A stretch of DNA of 64,000 nucleotides from CAVVGB01 sp963747715 (lineage in GTDB: Bacteria; Actinomycetota; Thermoleophilia; Gaiellales; Gaiellaceae). This document shows positions 25,210 through 37,981 of the stretch, piece after piece. Positions within the stretch are counted from its first letter, which is position 1. Every line of letters begins with the position of its first letter. The stretch spans positions 124,001 through 188,000 of the forward strand of contig CAVVGB010000009.1 of NCBI GenBank assembly GCA_963747715.1. The letters are read 5' to 3'. A model generated the notes under the pieces. The model saw only the letters and a program-made list of their open reading frames with translations. It searched no databases and had not been told where the DNA came from. Position numbers and translations under genes: made by a program.

Positions 25210-26145
25210 ATGCGGGAAACCGAGAAGATCTGGTTCAACGGCGAGCTGATCGACTGGGCCGACGCCAAAATCCACGTCGGCTCACACGGGCTGCACTACG
25301 GCTCGGGTGTCTTCGAGGGGATCCGCGTCTACGAGACCGCGAACGGCCCCGCCGTCTTCCGGCTGAGCGATCACCTGAAGCGGCTCGAGAACTCCGCGCG
25401 CCTGTTGCACATGGAGCTTCCCCACAGCGTCGAGGAGCTGCGGCTCGCGTGTCACGACGTCGTTGCTGCCAACGGCCTCGCCGAGTGCTACCTGCGCCCG
25501 ATCGCCTTCTACGGTTACGGCGAGCTCGGGGTGAACCCCGGGACGAACCCGGTGGACGTCTACATCATGAGCTGGCCGTGGGGGACCTACCTCGGCGACG
25601 AGGGTCTCGAGAACGGGATCCGCGCGAAGGTGTCTTCCTGGCAGCGGATCGGCCCGAACACGATCCCGCACGTCGCCAAGGCGACGGGGATCTACCTCAA
25701 CTCGATGCTCGCCGTTCTCGAGGCGACCCGCGCCGGCTACGACGAGGCCATCCTCCTGACCGACGACGGCTACGTCGCCGACGGCTCCGGCGAGAACATC
25801 TTCGTCATCAAGGACGAGATCCTCTCCACTCCTGATCTGTCGGCTTCGATCCTGCCGGGCATCACGCGGCAGACGGTGATGGAGATCGCGCACTCGCTTG
25901 GGTACGCCGTGCATGAGCGACAGGTGATTCGCTCCGACCTCTACATCGCCGACGAGCTCTTCATGTGCGGCACCGCTGCGGAAGTAACGCCGATTCGCTC
26001 CGTCGACGACCATGAGATCGGTCCGCCCGGTCCCGTCACGAAGGCGATCCAGTCGGCATTCTTCGACGTCGTGCGCGGCCGTGACGATCGCTGGTCGCGC
26101 TGGCTCGAGTACGCCGCCAAGACCCCAGCGACGCCGGGTTCTTGA
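25210..26145 (+). CDS. ilvE: Branched-chain amino-acid aminotransferase
   Basis: This 311-residue class-IV PLP enzyme transfers the amino group to and from Leu, Ile and Val. Hallmarks: HVGSHGLHYGSGVFEGIRVY, Arg-containing DHLKRLENSARLL, Lys in PHVAKATGIYLNSMLA, EAILLTDDGYVADGSGENIF and ILPGITRQTVMEIA. A good AAGGAG ribosome site lies before the ATG. The downstream DegT gene starts inside its stop. Confidence 0.93.
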   Translation: MRETEKIWFNGELIDWADAKIHVGSHGLHYGSGVFEGIRVYETANGPAVFRLSDHLKRLENSARLLHMELPHSVEELRLACHDVVAANGLAECYLRPIAFYGYGELGVNPGTNPVDVYIMSWPWGTYLGDEGLENGIRAKVSSWQRIGPNTIPHVAKATGIYLNSMLAVLEATRAGYDEAILLTDDGYVADGSGENIFVIKDEILSTPDLSASILPGITRQTVMEIAHSLGYAVHERQVIRSDLYIADELFMCGTAAEVTPIRSVDDHEIGPPGPVTKAIQSAFFDVVRGRDDRWSRWLEYAAKTPATPGS

Positions 26146-27254
26146 CGCGAGAGGTTCCCCTCTCCGCTCCCTACATCGGCGAGCGGGAGGAAGAGCTGGT
26201 CCTGGACGCGCTTCGTTCTGGGCGGCTTGCGCTCGGGCCGATGATCGAGCGCTTCGAGGAGGCGCTCGCCGAGCGTGTCGAAGCGCGGTACGTCGCCGCT
26301 GTGTCGAGCGGAACGGCGGGACTCCATCTCGCCGTCCGGCTCGCCGACCTCCGTCCGGGCGACGAGGTCATCACGACGCCCTTCTCGTTCGTGGCGTCGG
26401 CGAATTGCGTGCTCTACGAGGGCGCCGCCCCGGTTTTCGCAGACGTCGATCGACTGACGCTCAACCTCGACCCGGCTGCCGTCGAGCAAGCGATCACGGC
26501 ACACACGAAGGCGATCCTCGCGGTGCACATCTTCGGCTACCCAGCGGAGCTCGCCGCACTCGCGGAGATCGCCGGCCGTCACGGGCTTGCGCTGATCGAA
26601 GACGGTTGCGAGGCGCTCGGCGCGCGCTACCGCGGGCGGCCGGTCGGCTCCCACGGGCACCCGACCACTTTCGCCTTCTACCCGAACAAGCAGATGACGA
26701 CGGGCGAGGGCGGCGCGGTCGCGGTTGCGAGCGAGGAGGAGTGGACGCTCCTGAAGAGCCTCTCGAACCAGGGGCGCACCGACGACGGCGGTTGGCTCAC
26801 CCACGGACACCTTGGCTACAACTACCGCCTCGACGACCTCTCGGCCGCGCTCGGTCTCGCACAGCTCGAGCGCTTTGACGAGATTCTTGCTCTTCGCTCG
26901 CAAGTAGCCTCGCGCTACGCGGAACTGCTCGAACCGCTCGAGGGTGTCGAGGCGCCGCTGCCCGACGACGACGACCACGTGCGCTCCTGGTTCGTCTACG
27001 TCGTTCGCCTCGGCGAGGGCGTCGACCGTGACGGCGTCATCGCGCGCCTTGCCGAGGCCGGGGTCGCGTCGAAGCCGTACCTCCCGTCGATCCATCTGCA
27101 GCCCTATTGGCGGGAGCGCTTCAACACGCGCGAAGGCCTCTTCCCCGTCGCGGAGAGTGCGAGCGCTCGCGCGCTCGCGCTGCCGTTCTACACGGGCCTC
27201 GAACGTGAGGACCAGGAGCGTGTCGTCGAGGCGCTCAGCGGCGCGCTTGGGTAG
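26142..27254 (+). CDS. DegT/DnrJ/EryC1-type sugar aminotransferase
   Basis: This 370-residue PLP enzyme begins at TTG 26142 (TTGA overlap with ilvE). It has YIGEREEELVLDALRSGRLA, SSGTAGLHLAVRLADLRPGD, the PLP Asp in LIEDGCEALGARYRG, and Lys in FAFYPNKQMTTGEGGAV, plus the acceptor-binding segment YNYRLDDLSAALGLAQL. Family members transaminate nucleotide-linked ketosugars in surface polysaccharide or lipid glycan synthesis. The sugar is unknown; no other sugar gene is nearby. Confidence 0.9.
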   Translation: MTREVPLSAPYIGEREEELVLDALRSGRLALGPMIERFEEALAERVEARYVAAVSSGTAGLHLAVRLADLRPGDEVITTPFSFVASANCVLYEGAAPVFADVDRLTLNLDPAAVEQAITAHTKAILAVHIFGYPAELAALAEIAGRHGLALIEDGCEALGARYRGRPVGSHGHPTTFAFYPNKQMTTGEGGAVAVASEEEWTLLKSLSNQGRTDDGGWLTHGHLGYNYRLDDLSAALGLAQLERFDEILALRSQVASRYAELLEPLEGVEAPLPDDDDHVRSWFVYVVRLGEGVDRDGVIARLAEAGVASKPYLPSIHLQPYWRERFNTREGLFPVAESASARALALPFYTGLEREDQERVVEALSGALG

Positions 27255-27277
27255 TACCTCCCTGCGATAATTGCAAC

Positions 27278-27634
27278 GTGGCGAACGGCCCGCCCAAGAT
27301 GGTCTTCCTCGGCTTCGGCAAGTACGTGCGCGCCGACCGGATCTACGCGCTCGAGCCCCTGCGGGGCGGCCAGCGCGGCGGCGGCCAGCGCACGCGCGTG
27401 TGGGTCGAAGGCATCGAGGAGCCGGTTCTGGCCTCCCGCACCGAGCGCTCGATCCTCGTCGAGATGGGCCAGCGCGACGCCGGCCGGCCCGCCTTTCTCG
27501 ACGAGGCCGTCAAGCTCGCGGAGAGGATCGTCGAGGACGCAGAGAAGGGCCGCGTCGACCTGGGCGATCTCGGCCGCCGCGCGCGTCACCTGCTCGAGGC
27601 GACGTCCAAGAAGGAGACCGAGCCGCTCTTTTGA
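27278..27634 (+). CDS. RemA-like (DUF370) protein
   Basis: This 118-residue protein starts at GTG 27278. The core VFLGFGKYVRADRIYAL then RTRVWVEGIEEPVLASRTER aligns by eye with the RemA/DUF370 pattern (INIGFGNIVSANR... then RTRAV...VLSA), an oligomeric DNA-binding regulator of biofilm genes in Bacillus. A helical C-terminal extension (AVKLAERIVEDAEKGRVDLG) is additional. The family assignment is by pattern only. The stop overlaps the glycosylase start. Confidence 0.55.
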   Translation: MANGPPKMVFLGFGKYVRADRIYALEPLRGGQRGGGQRTRVWVEGIEEPVLASRTERSILVEMGQRDAGRPAFLDEAVKLAERIVEDAEKGRVDLGDLGRRARHLLEATSKKETEPLF

Positions 27635-28200
27635 GGCGCGTCGCGACGGAGTTCTTTTCGCGCAGCGTGCACGAGGTGGCGCCCGAGATCATCGGCTGCT
27701 CGCTCTTCGTCGACGGCGTCGGCGGGCGGATCGTCGAAGCGGAGGCGTACCACCATCTCGATCCGGCGAGCCATTCCTACGGCGGCCGCACCGAGCGCAA
27801 CAAGGCCATGTTCGGCCCGCCCGGGCACGCGTACGTCTACCGCTCCTACGGCGTGCACTGGTGCCTGAACCTCGTCTGCGAGCCCGAAGGCGAAGCGGCC
27901 GCAGTGCTCATCCGCGCGCTCGAGCCGACGAAGGGCATCGAAACCATGCGTGCACGCCGGGGCCTCGACAACGAACGCCTCCTCTGCGCCGGCCCGGGTC
28001 GACTCTGTCAGGCGCTCGGCATCACCGGTGAGCTCGACGGGGCGCGACTCGACCGACGGCCGTTTGCTCTCTACCCAGCTGAGGAGCGAGTGGACGTCGT
28101 GCGCGGCGTGCGCGTTGGCCTCACGCGTGCGGTCGAGGAGCCGTGGCGGTACGGCCTCGCCGGCTCGCGTTTCCTCAGCCGCGCGCTACGGCCTGTCTAA
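27631..28200 (+). CDS. mpg: 3-methyladenine DNA glycosylase (AAG/Mpg family)
   Basis: This 189-residue base-excision repair enzyme removes alkylated purines. It carries the AAG signature: FFSRSVHEVAPEIIGCSLFV, catalytic Glu in GGRIVEAEAYHHLDPASHSY, AMFGPPGHAYVYRSYGVHWC and LCAGPGRLCQALGIT. The TTG start overlaps the preceding TGA (TTGA). It converges on the PBP gene with stop codons overlapping by four bases. Confidence 0.93.
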   Translation: MRRVATEFFSRSVHEVAPEIIGCSLFVDGVGGRIVEAEAYHHLDPASHSYGGRTERNKAMFGPPGHAYVYRSYGVHWCLNLVCEPEGEAAAVLIRALEPTKGIETMRARRGLDNERLLCAGPGRLCQALGITGELDGARLDRRPFALYPAEERVDVVRGVRVGLTRAVEEPWRYGLAGSRFLSRALRPV

Positions 28201-30626
28201 GACCCGTCCCGCCCGACGACGAGCCTGATCTCCATGCCGGGTGCTGCTGCAAGCTTCGGTTGCGGGAACTGCGCGAGCACGACCCCGGGCTCGCCGGCCG
28301 CCGTCCCTTCCACGACGGGAATGAGCTCGAGGCGTTCGAGCTTGCGCTGGGCCTGCACGAGCGGGAGCCCGACGAGATCCGGGATGCGCCCGTACATGGC
28401 TTTCGCCAGCACGAGTCGCACGGTGTCCCACGACGAGAGCGTTCCGCGCTTGGGAATCTGGTCGACGACGATGCCGAGGCGCTCCGCGGGCTTGGCCGGG
28501 CGGTAGATCACCTCGGGAGTGAGCGGCATCCCGAGGAGCCGCTCCTCCGCCTGATCGAGTCGTGCGCCGACGACGCGGGGGACGTCGACCTCGTTCGGCT
28601 TGCACGGCGCTTTTTCCTCAGGCTCGAAACCGACGACGTACATGACCTGGTGCACGTCGCTGCAATTGCCGTTGTCGAGCATCCAATGATCTTCCCGATA
28701 GACGACCTGGTACGGCGCGGCCGAGCGCTGCTGGGGCAGCGGGAAGGACTCCGGAGGCTCGTTCAGGGTGCGTAGGGCTTTTGTCGCGAACTCCTTCCAG
28801 ATGAGCGCGGGGAACGTGCCGCCCGCGACGGGATCGCCCTCGAACTCGGTGAGCATCGGCCGAAGGTTGTTCGGGTAGCCGACCCACACGGCGACCGCGA
28901 GCTGCGGCGTGTAGCCGACGAACCAGGCGTCGCCGTGATTCTCGGTCGTTCCGGTCTTCCCGGCGACGGGCCGATCGGGAAGGGCCGCGCGCTGGCCCGT
29001 GCCGTCGGTGACGACGTTCTGGAGCATCGACGTGAGGAGCGCCGCGTCGTTCGGCTCGAGCACCTGGCGCTCGACCGGGTCGTTGACGTCCACGACGTTG
29101 CCGTCCTGCACGCTCAGCACCGCCCGCGGGAGGTTGCCGAGCACGGTGCCGTCGATCCGAGCCCCGCCGTTTGCGAAGGTCGAGAAGGCGCGCGCCATCT
29201 CGAGCGGGTTGACGGCCTCGACGCCAAGACCGATGGCGAAGTACGCGTTCAGCGGGCTCGTGATGCCGAGCGCCCGCGCGGTCCGGCGCACGTTCTGCGG
29301 GCCGACCTGCGCGGTCAGCTGCGCATAGACGGTGTTGTCGGAATGCGTTGTCGCCTCGCGCAGGTCGATGGCGCCGAGGTATGACCCTTCGTAGTTGGCG
29401 ATCGACCACAGCTTGTCGCCCAGGTTGATGAGCGTCGGCTTAGAGACGAAGACGGTGTCGGGCGAAATTCCCTGCGCGAGCGCGGAGGCGAGCACGAAGG
29501 GCTTGAACGCCGAGCCTGACTGCCGCTCGCCCTGGACGGCGAGGTTGAACTGGCTCTTCTGGAAGCTGCGGCCGCCGACCATCGCTAGTACGCGACCGTC
29601 GCGCGGGTCGATGGCGACGAGCGCGGCCGCCGGCCCTTTCCGCTCGGTCAGGGTCTTGTTGATCGCCTCCTGGGCCAGCTCCTGCAGCTTCGGCTCGATC
29701 GTCGTCGTGATCCTGAGGCCGCCGCCGAAGACCTTCCCCGAGCCGTAGTACGGAACGAGCTGCTGCTTTACGTACTCGGCGAAGTAGGAGGAGCGCCTGC
29801 CGATGTTCGGCAGGCCGATCGACCTGGGGCGGGGGAGGGGCTCATTTGAGGCGGCGAGAAAGTCGGCACGCGTGATCAGCTCCTGCTCGAGCAGGAGGCG
29901 CAAGACGGTCTGCCGGCGCAGCTTGGCACGAAGCGGATTCGTGACCGGGTCGTACGCGCCCGGGCTCGCGGGCAGGCCGGCGAGGAGCGCCGCTTCGTGC
30001 AGTTCGAGCTCACCCGCGTTCTTGTGGAAGTACACACGGGCCGCCATCTCGACCCCGTAGGCGCCGTTCCCGAAGTAGATCGTGTTCAGGTAGGCGGTGA
30101 GGATCCGGTCCTTCGACCACTTCTGCTCGAGCTGCCAGGCGAGCGCCGCCTCCTTGAGCTTGCGGCTGATCGTGCGCTCCTGCTCCGTGTAGGCGTTCTT
30201 GACGAGCTGCTGCGTGATCGTGGAGCCACCCTGGACGAACTCCTTGTTGCGGACGTCAGCCCACACAGCGCGCAGCACGCCGCGCGCGTCGACGCCCTCG
30301 TGCTCCCAGTAACGCCGGTCCTCCACGGCGACGATCGCCTGCTTCATGACGGGCGCGATCCGGTCGGAAGGGACGACGATGCGCGTCTCGTCTCCGCGCA
30401 GCACGGCGAGCACCGTCTTGCCGTCCGACGCGTAGATGTAGCCGAGTTGCTGAGGGCGCTTCCCCTTCCCGGGCTCGAGGTCGCCGAGGTCACTCGCGAT
30501 CGCGCTGACGAGCCCGTACGCGAAGGAGACGAGCGAAACGAGGAGGAGGGTGCCGAGAAGGGCGAGGAAGCGGAGCTTGCGAATCCTGCGCCGCTTCGGC
30601 ACCTTGCTGCGTCGGCGGAAAAGCAC
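28197..30626 (-). CDS. Class A penicillin-binding protein with PASTA domains
   Basis: This 809-residue bifunctional peptidoglycan polymerase has one N-terminal membrane helix (FLALLGTLLLVSLVSFAYGLV). The GT51 glycosyltransferase spans about 60-230 (catalytic Glu in VAVEDRRYWEHEG, GGSTITQQLVKN). The transpeptidase spans about 330-600 (SxxK Ser in RQSGSAFKPF, SDN in THSDNTVYAQ, KTG in VAGKTGTTEN). Two PASTA repeats lie at about 670-805 (VPRVVGARLDQAEERLL, IPDLVGLPLVQAQRKLERL), which in the family sense cell-wall fragments. It is divergent from tyrS. Confidence 0.95.
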   Translation of the reverse strand: MLFRRRSKVPKRRRIRKLRFLALLGTLLLVSLVSFAYGLVSAIASDLGDLEPGKGKRPQQLGYIYASDGKTVLAVLRGDETRIVVPSDRIAPVMKQAIVAVEDRRYWEHEGVDARGVLRAVWADVRNKEFVQGGSTITQQLVKNAYTEQERTISRKLKEAALAWQLEQKWSKDRILTAYLNTIYFGNGAYGVEMAARVYFHKNAGELELHEAALLAGLPASPGAYDPVTNPLRAKLRRQTVLRLLLEQELITRADFLAASNEPLPRPRSIGLPNIGRRSSYFAEYVKQQLVPYYGSGKVFGGGLRITTTIEPKLQELAQEAINKTLTERKGPAAALVAIDPRDGRVLAMVGGRSFQKSQFNLAVQGERQSGSAFKPFVLASALAQGISPDTVFVSKPTLINLGDKLWSIANYEGSYLGAIDLREATTHSDNTVYAQLTAQVGPQNVRRTARALGITSPLNAYFAIGLGVEAVNPLEMARAFSTFANGGARIDGTVLGNLPRAVLSVQDGNVVDVNDPVERQVLEPNDAALLTSMLQNVVTDGTGQRAALPDRPVAGKTGTTENHGDAWFVGYTPQLAVAVWVGYPNNLRPMLTEFEGDPVAGGTFPALIWKEFATKALRTLNEPPESFPLPQQRSAAPYQVVYREDHWMLDNGNCSDVHQVMYVVGFEPEEKAPCKPNEVDVPRVVGARLDQAEERLLGMPLTPEVIYRPAKPAERLGIVVDQIPKRGTLSSWDTVRLVLAKAMYGRIPDLVGLPLVQAQRKLERLELIPVVEGTAAGEPGVVLAQFPQPKLAAAPGMEIRLVVGRDGS

Positions 30627-30662
30627 GAAGCGCTCGATTCTAGCCCCTTAGAATCGGCTGGC

Positions 30663-31814
30663 ATGGCCACCGTCGATCAGCTGACGCGGAACGCAGTCGA
30701 CGTCCTCCCGCAGGGTGAGCTCGAGCGGAAATTAGCTCGAGGACGGCCGTTGCGAGTCAAGCTCGGCATCGATCCGACGGCTCCGGACATCCACGTGGGA
30801 CATGCAATTCCCCTGCAGCGCATGGCCGCGTTCCAGAGCGCCGGCCACGTCGGCGTCCTGATCGTCGGGGACTACACGGGGCGGATCGGCGACCCCTCGG
30901 GCCTGTCCGTCGAGCGGCCGGTCCTCTCAGACGAGGAGCTCGACACGAACTCCAAGCGCTACTTCGAGCAGGCCTCCCAGATCATCGACCCCGACAAGAC
31001 CGAAGTCCGGTTCAACGGGGAGTGGCTCGCGGCGCTCGACTTCGCCGAGGTCGTGCGCCTGACGCGAACGATCACGGTGGCACGCTTGCTCGAGCGCGAC
31101 GATTTCGCGAAGCGCTTCACGGCGCAGACTCCCATCTCGGTCTCGGAGCTCCTCTACCCCTTCATGCAGTCGTACGACTCCGTCGCCGTCAAGGCGGACG
31201 TCGAGCTCGGCGGCACCGATCAGCTCTACAACCTCCTCGCGGGACGCGAGGTCATGCAGGCCTACGGGCTCGAGCCGCAGGTGGCGCTGACGACGCCGCT
31301 GCTGATGGGCACGGACGGCCGCAAGATGAGTGCGTCGCTCGGGAACTACATCGGGCTCGCCGAACCGCCCGAGGAGCAGTTTGGAAAGACGATGCGCATC
31401 TCGGACGAGGCGCTGCCGGATTACTACCGGCTCGTCATGGAGTCGGACAAGGATCCGACCGCGCTCGAGCCAATGGAGTCAAAACTCGCCCTGGCGCGCT
31501 TCATCGTCACGCGGTCGCACAACTCTGACGCGGCGGCGCGGGCGGAGGAGCACTTCACGCGCGTCGTGCGGGAGGGCCAGGCCCCAGATGAGGTCCCGGA
31601 GGCCGTCCTCCCCGGCGAGGATCCCGCCCACCTGCCCGCCGTCATCCGGGACGTGTTCGGGCTCTCGACGAGCGAGGCCCGCCGTCTCATCGCTCAGGGC
31701 GGGGTCAAGCTGAACGGCGAGACGCTGCGGGATTTCGACCTCCCGCGCGGGGCCCTCGAGAACGGCCTCCTACAGGTCGGAAAGCGGCAATTCGTGCGGC
31801 TTCGGGCCGCTTGA
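30663..31814 (+). CDS. tyrS: Tyrosyl-tRNA synthetase
   Basis: This 383-residue class-I synthetase has HIGH-like HVGH (in DPTAPDIHVGHAIPLQ), KMSKS-like DGRKMSASLG, the Tyr-recognition block VKADVELGGTDQLYNLLAGR and a C-terminal S4-like RNA-binding domain (LSTSEARRLIAQGGVKLNGE). ATG 30663 is used, although the frame is open far upstream antisense to the PBP gene. The stop TGA at 31812-31814 lies inside the -35 box of the rRNA promoter. Confidence 0.95.
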   Translation: MATVDQLTRNAVDVLPQGELERKLARGRPLRVKLGIDPTAPDIHVGHAIPLQRMAAFQSAGHVGVLIVGDYTGRIGDPSGLSVERPVLSDEELDTNSKRYFEQASQIIDPDKTEVRFNGEWLAALDFAEVVRLTRTITVARLLERDDFAKRFTAQTPISVSELLYPFMQSYDSVAVKADVELGGTDQLYNLLAGREVMQAYGLEPQVALTTPLLMGTDGRKMSASLGNYIGLAEPPEEQFGKTMRISDEALPDYYRLVMESDKDPTALEPMESKLALARFIVTRSHNSDAAARAEEHFTRVVREGQAPDEVPEAVLPGEDPAHLPAVIRDVFGLSTSEARRLIAQGGVKLNGETLRDFDLPRGALENGLLQVGKRQFVRLRAA

Positions 31815-31838
31815 CACCCCGGTCATCACTGGTACCAT
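31811..31838 (+). promoter_or_regulatory. Likely rRNA operon promoter
   Basis: TTGACA at 31811-31816 and TACCAT at 31833-31838 are separated by 16 bases and lie about 310 bases before 16S rRNA. The -35 hexamer contains the tyrS stop codon. Confidence 0.65.
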
Positions 31839-31911
31839 TCGTCGGCTGCCGGAACGGCCGCGCACGGAACTGAAAACCCTCGAGACAACGGAGAGCCCTT
31901 CGCCTGAAGCC

Positions 31912-31965
31912 TGATACGACTCAGTATCACTTCTTCCGACGGGCCTCCTGCGCGGAGGCCTTTTT
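31912..31965 (+). terminator. Terminator-like hairpin in rRNA leader
   Basis: GGCCTCC-TGCGC-GGAGGCC followed by TTTTT at 31942-31965 is a textbook intrinsic terminator, preceded by a small hairpin TGATAC-GACTCA-GTATCA at 31912-31929. It lies between the promoter and 16S rRNA. It may end tyrS transcripts, or it may be an attenuator that rRNA antitermination must override. Confidence 0.6.
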
Positions 31966-31987
31966 CGTGGGCGAGACCGCCACGGGG

Positions 31988-32022
31988 CACGGTCTTTGAA
32001 AACTCAACAGCGTGAACGTCGA
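31988..32022 (+). other. 16S rRNA processing stem, 5' half
   Basis: The stretch GGTCTTTGAAAACTCAACAGCG is nearly complementary to 33836-33871 after 16S, forming the long RNase III-type stem that releases the 16S precursor. Confidence 0.75.
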
Positions 32023-32149
32023 GAACTTCGCCGGCTTCGGCCTGCGAGGTTTCAATGAACCCGTCTCCCTTCTTCGGAAGGAAGACTTTGAGCTCAAGCT
32101 CGAACTGAAGCAGATAGCAAACCGGCCTTCGGGCCGAGATGCAATGAGC

Positions 32150-33700
<1,551 letters not shown>

Positions 33701-33949
33701 AGGGATTCCGGAGCAATTACTCCGGTGGCTGCTCGACTTGTTGATGACAAGTGGACAATGGGACCCACGGATTGTGGATCCCAGGATCCGTAGGATTGTC
33801 GTCCGATGATCGAGCTCGCTAGAAACTACGTCGACCTCGACGTCTTCACGCTGTTGAGTTTTGAGAGACCGGCCCAGCCGGCTTTTCTCATGCGGGATCG
33901 CCCGCGCGCACCTTGAAAACTCCATAGCGGCAACAACGGTGTTCTTCAT
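33701..33949 (+). other. 16S-23S internal spacer without tRNA genes
   Basis: The 249-bp spacer has no tRNA. It carries the 3' half of the 16S processing stem (33836-33871), a short GC hairpin with TTTT (near 33872-33890) and, at about 33904-33944, the 5' half of the 23S processing stem, complementary to 36933-36975 after 23S. Confidence 0.8.
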
Positions 33950-36932
<2,983 letters not shown>

Positions 36933-36980
36933 TGAACACCGTGAAAGCTGCTATGGAGTTTTGAGGGTGCGCCAGCGCGC
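36933..36980 (+). other. 23S processing stem 3' half and 23S-5S spacer start
   Basis: GAACACCGTG...CTATGGAGTTTTGAGGGTGCGC is complementary to the sequence just before 23S (33904-33944), forming the processing stem around 23S. Confidence 0.7.
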
Positions 36981-37010
36981 AACTTGAAATCACACGCGCG
37001 TAAGACAAGC

Positions 37011-37127
<117 letters not shown>

Positions 37128-37138
37128 TTTTCTCTAAC

Positions 37139-37163
37139 AAGGGCCGCGAGAGCGGCCCTTTTC
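37139..37163 (+). terminator. rRNA operon terminator
   Basis: AGGGCCGC-GAGA-GCGGCCCT followed by TTTTC, just after 5S rRNA. Confidence 0.9.
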
Positions 37164-37551
37164 ATTTGCGATCGTGGAAGACCGCTTCGACGTTATTGCC
37201 GTCGGGGTCGAGCACGTACGCGCCGTAGTAGCCCGCGTGGTATTGCGGACGCAAACCGGGCGCGCCGTTGTCACGACCGCCGGCCGCCAGCGCTGCCGCA
37301 TGGAACGCGTCGACCGTCTCCCGGTCCGGCGCGGCGAAAGCGACGTGTATGGGTCCGCTCGGCTCGCCAGCGGCGAACCAGAAAGTCCCGCGGCCTTCGG
37401 GCCCAATCCCACACGTAGGCCCTTCGATCCCGTGCACCTCGCCCTCGAACACCTTTGGATCGAACGGCTGCAGGGCCGCGAGGTAGAAGCGCTTGCTCGT
37501 CTCGTAGTCGCGCACCCTGAGCGTGACGTGATCGAAGAAGGGACGAGGCAT
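37162..37551 (-). CDS. VOC (glyoxalase/dioxygenase fold) protein 1
   Basis: This 129-residue single-domain protein starts at ATG 37551 (PFFDHVTLRVRDYETSKRFY) and ends AYVLDPDGNNVEAVFHDRK, the metal-binding Glu region of the vicinal-oxygen-chelate fold. Substrate unknown. It is a close paralogue of the gene immediately upstream: both share LAAGGRDNG and the same C-terminus, so they arose by tandem duplication. It converges on the rRNA terminator. Confidence 0.82.
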   Translation of the reverse strand: MPRPFFDHVTLRVRDYETSKRFYLAALQPFDPKVFEGEVHGIEGPTCGIGPEGRGTFWFAAGEPSGPIHVAFAAPDRETVDAFHAAALAAGGRDNGAPGLRPQYHAGYYGAYVLDPDGNNVEAVFHDRK

Positions 37552-37561
37552 CACGCTGCGG

Positions 37562-37981
37562 CTAACCGCTCTCGCTTGCCGGTCGCACCACGATGGACGG
37601 GCTCGAGCGGGTCGCGGGCCCATGGAAGACGGCTTCGACGTTGTTTCCGTCCGGATCGAGCACGTAGGCCGCGTAATAGCCGGGGTGATACTTGCGCTCG
37701 CCCGGCGGGCCGTTGTCGCGGCCGCCTGCGGCAAGGGCAGCTTCGTGGAAGCGGCCGACCGTCTCGTGGTCAGGGGTTTGAAAGGCGATGTGAAGCCGTG
37801 CGGTCGGCTCGCCGTCGTCGCTCACGAAGAGCTCGTCCGCGGCGAAGGCTCCATCGCCCTCCCACGTGAGGTCACGCCCGACCGCTCTCAGGACCGTGCG
37901 GTAGAAGCGCTTGCTCTCTTCGAGATCGGCAACCCGTATGTGAACGTGGTCAAGGAGCCGACCGAGGTGGAATTCATTCAT
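37562..37981 (-). CDS. VOC (glyoxalase/dioxygenase fold) protein 2
   Basis: This 139-residue VOC protein (LLDHVHIRVADLEESKRFYR, AYVLDPDGNNVEAVFHGP) lies ten bases upstream of its paralogue and overlaps the stop of the HtpX-like gene by four bases. The C-terminal extension ATRSSPSIVVRPASESG is unique to this copy. Substrate unknown; the pair may form a heterodimer, which is speculative. Confidence 0.82.
   Translation of the reverse strand: MNEFHLGRLLDHVHIRVADLEESKRFYRTVLRAVGRDLTWEGDGAFAADELFVSDDGEPTARLHIAFQTPDHETVGRFHEAALAAGGRDNGPPGERKYHPGYYAAYVLDPDGNNVEAVFHGPATRSSPSIVVRPASESG

Noticed and set aside
29997..30662. N-terminal extension of tyrS
   Set aside because: The frame is open antisense to the PBP gene, but family alignment starts at ATG 30663.
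33701..33949. tRNA-Ile/Ala in the rRNA spacer
   Set aside because: No cloverleaf could be drawn; only processing stems are present.
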